From Syntrophomonadaceae bacterium (lineage in GTDB: Bacteria; Bacillota; Ch66; Ch109): a stretch of 5,621 nucleotides of DNA. The position numbers and the translations under genes were made by a program. Below, in pieces: positions 1-5,098 of the stretch (position 1 is its first letter; each line of letters begins with the position of its first letter). Below the pieces are notes generated by a model that was not told the DNA's origin, made no database searches, and saw only the letters and a list, made by a program, of their open reading frames with translations. Location of the stretch: assembly GCA_012512295.1 (NCBI GenBank), contig JAAZDI010000271.1, positions 1-5,621 on the forward strand, written 5' to 3'.

Positions 1-527
1 ATGGCTGGAACAACATGAACGCCTAATTCTGCCAGAGTTAACAAATTACGCAAGTGAATAGCATTAAGTGGTGTTTCACGAGGGACCACAATTAACGGCC
101 GCCTCTCTTTCAACACTACATCGGCTGCCCGCTCAATCAAATTGGACGAGGCTCCGCAAGCTATGCGAGAGATGGTGCCCGTTGAGCAAGGAATGATAAT
201 CATTGCTTTTGTTGATATTGAACCGCTGGCGATTGGGGCCCCGATATTCTGTGGATCATAGTAAGTTAATTTTCCCGTTATCTTTTTCCCGTTGTGAACA
301 TGCGGCAAGGTTGGCAATTCGGCAAATCCCAGATAACGCATCAGTTGCTCTGCAATCTGAACGGGATTACCAGCAACCTTCCATCCCAACTCCTCCTGGA
401 GCACTATTTGTCCGGCATTCGATATAGTAAGCAGAACATCATGCCCCTTTTTGATTAACAACTCTACAAGACGACGAGCGTATACCGATCCACTGGCCCC
501 GGTTATCGCAATTATATAATCTCCCAA
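1..527 (-). CDS. ubiX: UbiX-family flavin prenyltransferase (3' end cut by window edge)
   Basis: The protein joins a dimethylallyl group to reduced FMN, giving the prenyl-FMN cofactor of UbiD-type decarboxylases; it is a soluble flavoprotein. About 175 codons are visible, and the frame runs off the left edge in a Pro-Ala-(Met) stretch typical of the last 20-30 residues of the family. Motifs seen are the FMN-binding IAITGASGS near residues 6-14, IGAPIASGS at 95-103, PCSTGT at 113-118, RAADVVLKERRPL at 133-145 and PRETPL at 149-154. Compared with E. coli UbiX there are roughly 18 extra residues between about 50 and 90. I chose a TTG start at 527 because it sits just before the usual N-terminus and follows a GGGGG stretch; no ATG is available, and an in-frame TTG farther upstream (near 577) is less likely. 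The gene follows the UbiA-type gene by 62 bases on the same strand. In futalosine-pathway organisms this paralogue is also called MqnM. Family is certain; the pathway is inferred. Confidence 0.93.
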   Translation of the reverse strand, partial: MGDYIIAITGASGSVYARRLVELLIKKGHDVLLTISNAGQIVLQEELGWKVAGNPVQIAEQLMRYLGFAELPTLPHVHNGKKITGKLTYYDPQNIGAPIASGSISTKAMIIIPCSTGTISRIACGASSNLIERAADVVLKERRPLIVVPRETPLNAIHLRNLLTLAELGVHVVPA

Positions 528-589
528 TGAGGAGCTGACCCCCTGACTGTAATTATTATAAATAAATGAAATCAATTAATTAATACACT

Positions 590-1516
590 CTAAACCCAAA
601 CTAGGTCAATCAAGGTAAAAACAAACAAGATTAAACTTACATATCGATTCAACTGAAAGGCGGCTGTATGCATCTTACTAAGATCATTTGGCGTTATCAA
701 CCAATGCTCGTAACAGAGAATAGTCGCAGCTATACCGATTCCAATGTAGTATAGCCAACTGAGCCCCTGGATAACTCCTACGCCTATTAATAGACATATG
801 GTAAGGCCATGTAATATCGTTGAAATCCTGAGGGTTGCCGGGGTTCCAAAGCGCGCCGGTACGGAATACAATCCTTCCTGCCGATCAAACTCTTCATCCT
901 GGCAGGCATACATCATATCAAAACCAGCTATCCAGAAAGCGACCGCCAGGTAAACTAAAACTGGTGTCCAAGCTATACTTTCTGTAATAGCTATCCAAGC
1001 ACCTAATGGCCCTAGACCAACAGCTAAACCAAGAATCAAATGACAGGTCCAGGTGAACCGTTTAGTATACGAGTAGATTGCCAGCACCATCACAGCTAAA
1101 GGAGCTAATTTAACACATAACGGGTTAAGTTTAGCTGCAGCCCATAGCATTAAGAAAAACGAAACAAAAATTGAACCCCATACAGCACTCAACGATACCA
1201 GTCTCTGGGGCAGTATCCATCCAGCAGTTCGCGGATTTCGAGCATCAATATGCCGGTCAATCATTCGGTTTAAACATAAGGCGGCGGTTCTTGCTCCAAC
1301 CATCGCCACCGTTATCCACCATAAATCATAAAGAGTGGGAATTCCGCCCGCGGCTAAAAAAGCACCGAGATAAGCAAAGGGCAAGGCAAATAGTGTATGT
1401 CCGATGTCAACCATGCGTAAAAAATAACCTATCCGAGTTATTAAGCCTACTTCAATCGCTGGTTGTGACGGAAACGCCGCGTTATTATTCAATTGGGTTG
1501 AAGTTAGTTTGCTCAT
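590..1516 (-). CDS. mqnP: UbiA-type membrane prenyltransferase, probably MqnP of the futalosine menaquinone pathway
   Basis: This integral membrane enzyme transfers a polyprenyl chain to an aromatic acid precursor of menaquinone. The 308-residue length fits the family, and the protein is made of many hydrophobic helices. The first Asp motif is NRMIDRHIDARNPRT at residues 83-97 (N83, D87, D91). The second lies at 200-211 within FDMMYACQDEEFD (D200, D207, D211). The 'ARNPRTAG' wording resembles the 4-hydroxybenzoate/futalosine-type branch more than MenA. After RTAG, where I expect Arg, the sequence has Trp (W100), giving RTAGWILP; an Arg is usual in this loop. The ATG at 1516 has GGAG seven bases upstream. 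It starts 19 bases after the stop of the prenyl-synthetase-like gene, and UbiX follows, so the three are likely one operon. The alternative is a 4-hydroxybenzoate octaprenyltransferase of a ubiquinone pathway, unlikely in this type of organism. Confidence 0.9.
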   Translation of the reverse strand: MSKLTSTQLNNNAAFPSQPAIEVGLITRIGYFLRMVDIGHTLFALPFAYLGAFLAAGGIPTLYDLWWITVAMVGARTAALCLNRMIDRHIDARNPRTAGWILPQRLVSLSAVWGSIFVSFFLMLWAAAKLNPLCVKLAPLAVMVLAIYSYTKRFTWTCHLILGLAVGLGPLGAWIAITESIAWTPVLVYLAVAFWIAGFDMMYACQDEEFDRQEGLYSVPARFGTPATLRISTILHGLTICLLIGVGVIQGLSWLYYIGIGIAATILCYEHWLITPNDLSKMHTAAFQLNRYVSLILFVFTLIDLVWV

Positions 1517-1535
1517 ACCTATGCTCCAATTATTA

Positions 1536-2420
1536 TTACTCTCCGCTAGCTACCGCCAATCTCTCGGGATTAATGCCGATTGTTATTTCCCTTACTAGCT
1601 GTTGCGCTGCTTCGCGCAGCCAGCCCTCAGGCAAAAAGGCTAGACTACGAATAGCCTCTCGACGCCCCAGTTCTATAATAGAATCATCAAAATGTCTTTC
1701 GATTGCCCCAATAATAATGCCTAGATGTTTTCCAAAACGGCCTAAATGATTAGCTTCTACGTGAGAACCACCGGCCAGTAAGACACCAATCTGACCAGCC
1801 TCAAAAAAAAGATGACCAAATTCTTTATTCAGAATTACCACCGTAATCTCACGATCACCTCGGCCGGTTTCTAATATTTCTTTTCTTAAAATTGCGCCTT
1901 TATTAATTTGACATATAATATCAGCTAATGATGAAACCCGATCAATACAGTCAATCTCACCCAATAACTTCAACAGCTTGCCAAAAATGAAATCACCAAA
2001 CAACACTGGAAAATGAGGGGTTTCTTCTTTAAAAGCAGAGTTAAGGGCAGAACTACCCTCATTGTCTTTAATCTGGTTATGCACCTCGGCCGCCAAATAC
2101 ATTAACTGCAGAATGGTTCCCATTCCAATTATTTGTTGAATCCAAAATTTTTCTTGATGATTCGTTGTTGAATCCGCCAAATCTGGGTTGACAGGATTTC
2201 CCCGCAACCAATTTGCCAGACCGTTACCCTCAATCTGTCGACTGCTATAATAATAAGCACCAATAAACACTAGTGCTGACAGGTAACGTAATGGTAAAGA
2301 GTTGAGGTCAATCTCTAAATAATCACTAACTTTCCCATTTTTGAATCGCAATAAGCTTTCGCAGTTTTGTCTGCCTTTGATCATCGCAGGTCTAAGTAAT
2401 TCCCACACCCCAACACCCAC
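1536..2420 (-). CDS. Polyprenyl-synthetase-like protein lacking most catalytic aspartates
   Basis: The 294-residue protein resembles trans-isoprenyl diphosphate synthases in layout. The first Asp-rich region is present as AAEVHNQIKDN (110-120), where family members read H-D-D-x-x-D; here it is H114-N-Q-I-K-D119. It is followed by the typical FGDFIFGKLLKLL (141-153). K199 stands where the usual KTA lysine would be, and FGKHLGIIIGAIERHFD (229-245) matches the second 'G..LG.aFQ..DD..D' region, with E241 and R242 replacing the two leading aspartates. In both motifs only the last Asp survives, so normal Mg-diphosphate chemistry is doubtful. It may be a non-catalytic partner, a prenyl carrier, or an enzyme with changed chemistry. 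The GTG start at 2420 follows AAAGGGG by about eight bases; the in-frame GTG at 2408 and the ATG at 2384 are alternatives. It is first in the operon with the UbiA-type and UbiX genes, which supports a link to quinone side-chain supply. The frame is intact, so this is not an obvious pseudogene. Confidence 0.75.
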   Translation of the reverse strand: MGVGVWELLRPAMIKGRQNCESLLRFKNGKVSDYLEIDLNSLPLRYLSALVFIGAYYYSSRQIEGNGLANWLRGNPVNPDLADSTTNHQEKFWIQQIIGMGTILQLMYLAAEVHNQIKDNEGSSALNSAFKEETPHFPVLFGDFIFGKLLKLLGEIDCIDRVSSLADIICQINKGAILRKEILETGRGDREITVVILNKEFGHLFFEAGQIGVLLAGGSHVEANHLGRFGKHLGIIIGAIERHFDDSIIELGRREAIRSLAFLPEGWLREAAQQLVREITIGINPERLAVASGE

Positions 2421-2457
2421 AACAGTTTCCCCTTTCTCGACAAAGCATTCTCATATT

Positions 2458-2580
2458 CTACATAATAACACATAATTCCTGCTGATTTCGCATAAAGCAT
2501 TTACCAAAAGGCCATTCTCCTCCGTCGAAAACAATAAATAGTATCTCAGTCAGTTTACTGTTAAGTGAAATTCTTATCAA
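2458..2580 (-). CDS. Possible 40-residue small ORF upstream of the quinone operon (hypothetical)
   Basis: A TTG at 2580 is preceded by a perfect GGAGG at 2591-2587 with six bases between, and the frame stays open for 40 codons to a TAG at 2458. The product would begin MIRISLNSKL, contain a DGGEWPFGKCFMRN stretch and end QQELCVIM. It has no recognisable domain. The frame ends 37 bases before the next gene. Against it, the TTG start is weak, and the better of two promoter candidates would start transcription inside the ribosome binding site. The base sequence under its second half may instead be a conserved intergenic element. Confidence 0.22.
   Translation of the reverse strand: MIRISLNSKLTEILFIVFDGGEWPFGKCFMRNQQELCVIM
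2535..2564 (-). promoter_or_regulatory. Candidate promoter of the quinone operon (proximal)
   Basis: On the minus strand TTAACA (2564-2559) is followed by TATTTA (2540-2535) at 18-base spacing or TACTAT (2543-2538) at 15-base spacing. Neither option is ideal, so this is tentative. Confidence 0.3.
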
Positions 2581-2594
2581 TGGCTACCTCCAAT

Positions 2595-2623
2595 ATAATA
2601 AGCAATAGCTCTAATTATTACAA
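2595..2623 (-). promoter_or_regulatory. Candidate promoter of the quinone operon (distal)
   Basis: On the minus strand TTGTAA (2623-2618) and TATTAT (2600-2595) are separated by exactly 17 bases, a good sigma-A arrangement. Transcription would begin near 2588, giving a leader of about 170 nt before the GTG at 2420. It lies just downstream of the speD terminator. Confidence 0.4.
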
Positions 2624-2634
2624 GTCCATAAAAA

Positions 2635-2680
2635 CTAAAGCCCTTGGTAACACTCGTCTCATCGCGTTACAAGGGCTTAG
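2635..2680 (-). terminator. Intrinsic terminator after speD
   Basis: An inverted repeat pairs CTAAAGCCCTTGGTAAC (2635-2651) with GTTACAAGGGCTTAG (2666-2680), with two single-base bulges and a 14-base loop. On the minus strand the stem is followed by TTTTT after an AG-like step (near 2634-2629). It starts 46 bases after the speD stop. On the plus strand a T-rich run at 2687-2702 follows at some distance, so some bidirectional action is possible, but no plus-strand gene ends here. Confidence 0.7.
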
Positions 2681-2725
2681 ACTAGCCTTTATTCTTTTTT
2701 TTGCGGGCTAAAATAAATATCCCTC

Positions 2726-3100
2726 CTATAAATTTACGGCTACCTTTTGCGGAACTAACTGCCCTCTTAATAATTCATTAGCAGTTACATGTGCTGCTTC
2801 AAATTGTTCCGTTAGGTAGTTGCAGGCATCCCATGGATTAACCGTGCTTCCGCAGGTAAAGACATCTACGGCTGCATATCCCAATTCTGGCCAGGTATGA
2901 ATAGCTAGATGGGATTCAGAAATCACTACAACACCGCTCACTCCTTGTGGACTAAACTTATGAAATACATATTCACGCACCTCTGCTCCAGCTTCAAGTG
3001 CCGCATTGATCATTATTCTTTCCACTTTCTCAATATCGTTGAGTACATCAAATCGGCATCCATGAAGTTCTGCGAGTACGTGACGGCCCAATGCACTCAT
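2726..3100 (-). CDS. speD: S-adenosylmethionine decarboxylase proenzyme, short prokaryotic type
   Basis: The enzyme decarboxylates S-adenosylmethionine to supply the aminopropyl donor for spermidine synthesis in the cytoplasm. It is made as a proenzyme that cuts itself to create a pyruvoyl group. The 124-residue length matches Bacillus SpeH and Thermotoga SpeD. The cleavage motif VVISESHLAIHTWPE puts the break between E62 and S63; H68 and C83 (in DVFTCG) match the processing and catalytic residues at the same numbers in the Thermotoga enzyme. The N-terminal LGRHVLAELHGC and the HKFSPQGVSGVV block are also typical. The start is the ATG at 3100, preceded by GGAGGGGGGAG (3117-3107) with six bases between; a longer frame from 3121 would read through this ribosome binding site. 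The gene has its own promoter and a terminator behind it. No spermidine synthase gene is in the window, so the partner must be elsewhere. Confidence 0.96.
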   Translation of the reverse strand: MSALGRHVLAELHGCRFDVLNDIEKVERIMINAALEAGAEVREYVFHKFSPQGVSGVVVISESHLAIHTWPELGYAAVDVFTCGSTVNPWDACNYLTEQFEAAHVTANELLRGQLVPQKVAVNL

Positions 3101-3130
3101 AACTATCTCCCCCCTCCACATAATTAGACT

Positions 3131-3170
3131 GGAATTTCATCCTTATCTCTCAAATAAGGGCATCCATTCC
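3131..3170 (-). promoter_or_regulatory. Leader hairpin in front of speD
   Basis: Within the short speD leader, CCTTAT/ATAAGG (3141-3146 and 3154-3159) forms a six-pair stem with a seven-base loop. GGAAT/ATTCC (3131-3135 and 3166-3170) can close it from outside. It ends about 14 bases before the ribosome binding site and would start close to the mRNA 5' end. It may affect mRNA stability or translation; I recognise no known riboswitch. Confidence 0.4.
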
Positions 3171-3182
3171 AATCACAATAGA

Positions 3183-3210
3183 AATCTAGCATAATATCAT
3201 AATTTGTCAA
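3183..3210 (-). promoter_or_regulatory. speD: Sigma-A-type promoter of speD
   Basis: On the minus strand a perfect TTGACA (3210-3205) is followed after 16 bases by TAGATT (3188-3183). The start point would be near 3176, giving a leader of about 75 nt. The -35 box begins nine bases after the stop of the FAH-family gene, so speD can be expressed independently. Confidence 0.6.
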
Positions 3211-3219
3211 CGGAGTTTT

Positions 3220-3984
3220 TTAAAATCCTTCTGTTTTCACCTGATTGGGCAATCGGCCCAATCCTTCAATTTCAACGGTTATCCGGTCCCCCGATTTGAG
3301 CGAGCCCACCCCAAATGGAGTTCCAGTCAAAATAACATCCCCTGGGTATAATGTCATAATTCGGCTGATATAACTGACCAGAAAATCGACTGGAAAAATC
3401 ATTCGACTCGTATTCGAATTTTGTTTCAACTCATCATTGACCCATAATTTAATGTTGATTTTCGTTGGATCTAGCTCATTATTTATCCAAGGCCCCAACG
3501 GACAGAAGGTATCAAACGATTTAGCTCGGGTCCACTGTCCATCTAGTCGCTGCAAATCTCGCGCCGTAATATCATTACCGCAAGTATATCCTAAGATTAC
3601 CTTATGTACTTCTTGGACCGATATGTTTTTCGCCTTTTCCCGTATTACTACGGCTAGCTCTCCTTCATAGTCCAACTGTTGACAAGCGTTTGGGTAGATA
3701 ATAAAATCGCCCGGGCCAATAACGGCACTTGGCGGTTTTAAAAATAATAGTGGCTCCTTTGGTATGTTTAGGTTCAGTTCTTCAGCATGGTCGGCGTAGT
3801 TCAAGCCAACACAAACAACCTTACTGGGTTGACACGGGGATAGCAGAATTACCTCTGACAACTTTAGTTTTTCGCCAGTACGAACCAACTCCCCAAATAG
3901 ATCTCCTTGGATGGGATATATCATATCTTCCTCTACTATTCCGTAGCGCACTGTATCGTTAACCATAAAACGGCTTAACAGCAC
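3220..3984 (-). CDS. Fumarylacetoacetate hydrolase (FAH)-family protein
   Basis: Enzymes of this family use a divalent metal to cleave, decarboxylate or isomerise small 2-keto acids such as acylpyruvates, oxaloacetate or hydroxyhepta-diene-dioates; the substrate here cannot be told. The 254-residue protein has the small N-terminal domain and then the FAH core. Seen are VVCVGLNYADHAEEL (56-70), the metal ligands E107 and E109 in LDYEGELAVVI with D138 in GNDITARDLQ, a conserved lysine in WTRAKSFDTFCPLGPW (151-166), and LTGTPFGVG (219-227). The start is a GTG at 3984, with AGGAGGG six bases upstream; an in-frame ATG (residue 7) is much less well placed. It is divergent from the ArgA-like gene. 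No terminator is seen before the speD promoter, so readthrough into speD is possible. Family is certain; a role in 2-keto acid housekeeping is likely but unproven. Confidence 0.93.
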   Translation of the reverse strand: MLLSRFMVNDTVRYGIVEEDMIYPIQGDLFGELVRTGEKLKLSEVILLSPCQPSKVVCVGLNYADHAEELNLNIPKEPLLFLKPPSAVIGPGDFIIYPNACQQLDYEGELAVVIREKAKNISVQEVHKVILGYTCGNDITARDLQRLDGQWTRAKSFDTFCPLGPWINNELDPTKINIKLWVNDELKQNSNTSRMIFPVDFLVSYISRIMTLYPGDVILTGTPFGVGSLKSGDRITVEIEGLGRLPNQVKTEGF

Positions 3985-3990
3985 GTAAAT

Positions 3991-3997
3991 CCCTCCT
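3991..3997 (-). promoter_or_regulatory. Ribosome binding site deciding the GTG start
   Basis: AGGAGGG lies six bases before the GTG at 3984. The strong match and correct spacing are why the GTG is preferred over the in-frame ATG 18 bases downstream. Confidence 0.75.
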
Positions 3998-4055
3998 AAT
4001 TCTTATTCCCCAGAAACAGCCAGTCTATTCTCATTATTAGAAAATATATTATTAT

Positions 4056-4067
4056 CCTTAATCAAGG
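4056..4067. promoter_or_regulatory. Short palindrome between divergent genes, possible operator
   Basis: CCTTAATCAAGG reads nearly the same on both strands (ten of twelve bases symmetric). It lies midway in the 236-base divergent gap between the FAH-family and ArgA-like genes. No regulator gene is nearby and the motif is short. No convincing minus-strand promoter for the FAH-family gene was found in this gap. Confidence 0.2.
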
Positions 4068-4100
4068 CTACCCTTAGAGATATTAAATCTGTTATCATAA

Positions 4101-4129
4101 TTGCAGTATATTATGGGTTGCGCTAAGAT
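4101..4129 (+). promoter_or_regulatory. argA: Sigma-A-type promoter of the ArgA-like gene
   Basis: TTGCAG (4101-4106) and TAAGAT (4124-4129) are separated by exactly 17 bases. Transcription would begin near 4136, giving a leader of about 85 nt. I did not find a convincing ArgR (ARG-box) palindrome over it. Confidence 0.55.
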
Positions 4130-4220
4130 GTTAATACTTGTAAGGCTAATTGCACTGCCACTTATTACTGAAAAAGATAACACTCGAGATATTGGTACAC
4201 GAAAGGAAGGCACATTTTTA

Positions 4221-4709
4221 ATGACAACCACAAATCAAATTATTTTACGCAAAGCCACCTTATCAGATGTTCCGGAGATTTTTAATTTGGTGAACTCCTA
4301 CGCCCAACAAGAATTATTGCTACCCCGCTCTTTAGGTGTTTTGTATGAAACAATCCGCGATTTTGTGGTTGCCTTTGATGGCGACCGCCTAGTAGGCACC
4401 GGAGCTCTTCATATAATTTGGGATAATTTAGCCGAAGTGCGATCCCTCGCGGTCAAACCCGGGTCAACCAAAAAAGGTATTGGGCGCCAGCTTTTAGAAT
4501 TCCTAAAAAAGGAAGCTATTCAACTAAAAGTAAAGGATATCTTTGCTTTAACTTATAAACCGGAATTTTTTATAAAATGCGGGTTTACGGTTGTCTCCAA
4601 AGATATATTTCCGAAAAAAGTGTGGGTCGATTGCGTCAACTGTATTAAATTTCCTAACTGCGACGAAGTGGCCGTTAAACTAATCTTATCAGAATATTCG
4701 GAAGAATAA
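4221..4709 (+). CDS. argA: Short ArgA-like N-acetyltransferase (probable N-acetylglutamate synthase)
   Basis: This GNAT protein probably acetylates glutamate with acetyl-CoA, the first step of arginine synthesis. It is the short form without an amino-acid-kinase domain, as in mycobacterial Rv2747. The 162-residue protein opens with IILRKATLSDVPEI, typical of a GNAT N-terminus. It has an LPRSLGVLYETIRDF block (34-48), the acetyl-CoA-binding segment VRSLAVKPGSTKKGIGRQLL (73-92), and a C-terminal KVWVDCVNCIKFPNCDEVAV (133-152) with a C-x2-C-x5-C pattern (C138, C141, C147) that I know from clostridial members of this group. The ATG at 4221 follows AAAGGAAGG by about ten bases; an in-frame TTG at 4101 is rejected because it is the -35 box. 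No other arg genes are in the window. Specific substrate is inferred; general GNAT membership is certain. Confidence 0.85.
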   Translation: MTTTNQIILRKATLSDVPEIFNLVNSYAQQELLLPRSLGVLYETIRDFVVAFDGDRLVGTGALHIIWDNLAEVRSLAVKPGSTKKGIGRQLLEFLKKEAIQLKVKDIFALTYKPEFFIKCGFTVVSKDIFPKKVWVDCVNCIKFPNCDEVAVKLILSEYSEE

Positions 4710-4721
4710 AAAACCAAAGAA

Positions 4722-4750
4722 GAGACAGGCGTAGGTACAGACAATATAAG
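4722..4750 (+). promoter_or_regulatory. Weak promoter-like sequence before the 13-bp inverted repeat
   Basis: GAGACA (4722-4727) and TATAAG (4745-4750) are 17 bases apart. If used, a plus-strand RNA would start near 4757, inside the left arm of the repeat. The -35 match is poor (four of six), so chance is a fair explanation. Confidence 0.2.
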
Positions 4751-4827
4751 AGACCGTCCTGTTCTTCCCGCTTGGAGGGCTACCTGCTTCCTTGTGAGTT
4801 CTGGAAGCAAAATCAACAGGACGGTCT
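4751..4827. terminator. Perfect 13-bp inverted repeat enclosing a three-way junction; possible bidirectional terminator
   Basis: AGACCGTCCTGTT (4751-4763) is exactly complementary to AACAGGACGGTCT (4815-4827). Inside are a seven-pair hairpin (4785-4791 with 4803-4809) and a small CCC/GGG hairpin (4767-4769 with 4777-4779), which together make a three-way junction. It lies 41 bases after the ArgA-like stop, between convergent genes, so it may end transcription from both sides. However, the following bases are only moderately T-rich in either direction (TCTTTCG on plus, TCTCTTATATT on minus), and the branched interior is unusual for a simple terminator. It may instead be a domain of a noncoding RNA. 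Confidence 0.45.
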
Positions 4828-4868
4828 TTCGTATTCTGCGTTATACTCTTTTTGTTCTACCATTAACA

Positions 4869-5015
4869 CTAATCGCCTGAGGATACCGACTTGCTTTTGC
4901 TTGATACCTCGTTTCTCTTAATTTTGGAACTGCAACGGACCTGTTTAGGATTATTGGCCACTTGATTCAACCAATCTCCCGTTGACATCCTTAGACAAGA
5001 TATTCCGCACTGCAA
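4869..5015 (-). CDS. Possible 48-residue ORF inside the noncoding region (weak)
   Basis: A TTG at 5015 opens a 48-codon frame ending in TAG at 4869, with GGAGGAGGGG upstream (5036-5027) at 11-13 bases. The product would be small and basic, rich in Ser and Lys near its end (VSSKSKSVSS), with no known domain. The spacing is long, the start is weak, and a frame of this length occurs often by chance. The overlapping RNA helices make a noncoding reading more attractive. Confidence 0.12.
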   Translation of the reverse strand: MQCGISCLRMSTGDWLNQVANNPKQVRCSSKIKRNEVSSKSKSVSSGD

Positions 5016-5050
5016 CTTGCCGGTAACCCCTCCTCCCTTCTACTTTATTT

Positions 5051-5066
5051 GGTTCCTATCGGAACC
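5051..5066. repeat. Short perfect hairpin
   Basis: GGTTCC and GGAACC form a six-pair stem with a four-base loop. In the candidate minus-strand RNA it would lie about 30 nt from the 5' end. Confidence 0.5.
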
Positions 5067-5098
5067 CGTCTTATCATCTTATCCCTACCTTCATTACT

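Larger units (their letters stand above)
2437..2640 (-). other. Leader region of the quinone operon with no firmly supported gene
   Basis: This stretch separates the prenyl-synthetase-like gene from the speD terminator. It holds two promoter-like sequences, a possible 40-residue ORF (2458-2580), a GGAGG at 2587-2591, and two sequences one mismatch from the Spo0A box TGTCGAA: minus-strand TGTCGAG at 2442-2436 and plus-strand CGTCGAA at 2523-2529. If transcription starts near 2588, the mRNA leader is about 170 nt. No known riboswitch was recognised. Confidence 0.35.
4707..5092 (-). ncRNA. Candidate structured noncoding RNA, about 370-385 nt
   Basis: A strong minus-strand promoter (5099-5127) would start transcription near 5092. 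No convincing protein gene follows for almost 390 bases. Helices possible in the transcript: GGTTCC/GGAACC around 5051-5066; CAACGG/CCGTTG (4984-4979 with 4938-4933) enclosing ATTGG/CCAAT (4975-4971 with 4957-4953); an eight-pair stem with one bulge joining 4910-4903 to 4887-4879; and the 13-bp stem at 4827-4751. The eight-pair stem includes a U-G pair that would be a C-A mismatch in plus-strand RNA, so the minus strand is favoured. The two ends can also pair: 5088-5084 with 4735-4731 and 5082-5077 with 4751-4746, although the last base overlaps the 13-bp stem. A TTTTTT run at 4713-4708 could be the end. I do not recognise the RNA as RNase P, tmRNA, SRP, 6S, T-box or a common riboswitch. No alignment could be made, so this is a hypothesis. 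Confidence 0.4.

Noticed and set aside
1171..1749. A 192-codon open frame on the plus strand
   Set aside because: It is antisense to the UbiA-type gene and the end of the prenyl-synthetase-like gene, both of which have clear motifs; its translation shows no domain and it has no ribosome binding site.
3101..3121. Longer speD start at 3121
   Set aside because: The seven extra codons are the ribosome binding site itself (GGAGGGGGGAG), and the ATG at 3100 gives the exact length and residue numbering of known SpeD proteins.
3437..3962. Two 77-codon plus-strand frames
   Set aside because: Both are antisense to the FAH-family gene, whose metal-binding motifs are intact; no independent evidence supports them.
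4101..4220. N-terminal extension of the ArgA-like protein from a TTG at 4101
   Set aside because: The TTG is the -35 box of a good promoter, and the ATG at 4221 has a ribosome binding site and the normal GNAT N-terminus directly after it.
4553..4816. An 87-codon minus-strand frame across the 13-bp repeat
   Set aside because: It overlaps the ArgA-like gene antisense and the inverted repeat; no ribosome binding site or protein family is evident.
4707..5092. Known RNA classes for the non-protein region (RNase P, tmRNA, SRP RNA, 6S RNA, T-box, group II intron domain V)
   Set aside because: Hallmarks I know, such as the RNase P GAGGAAAGTC core, a tRNA-like tmRNA end, the SRP GGAAGGAAGCAG tip, the T-box GGTGG element or a domain V AGC/GTT stem, were not found. 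A partial AAGGAAGCAG match to the SRP tip lacks the GGAA tetraloop context.
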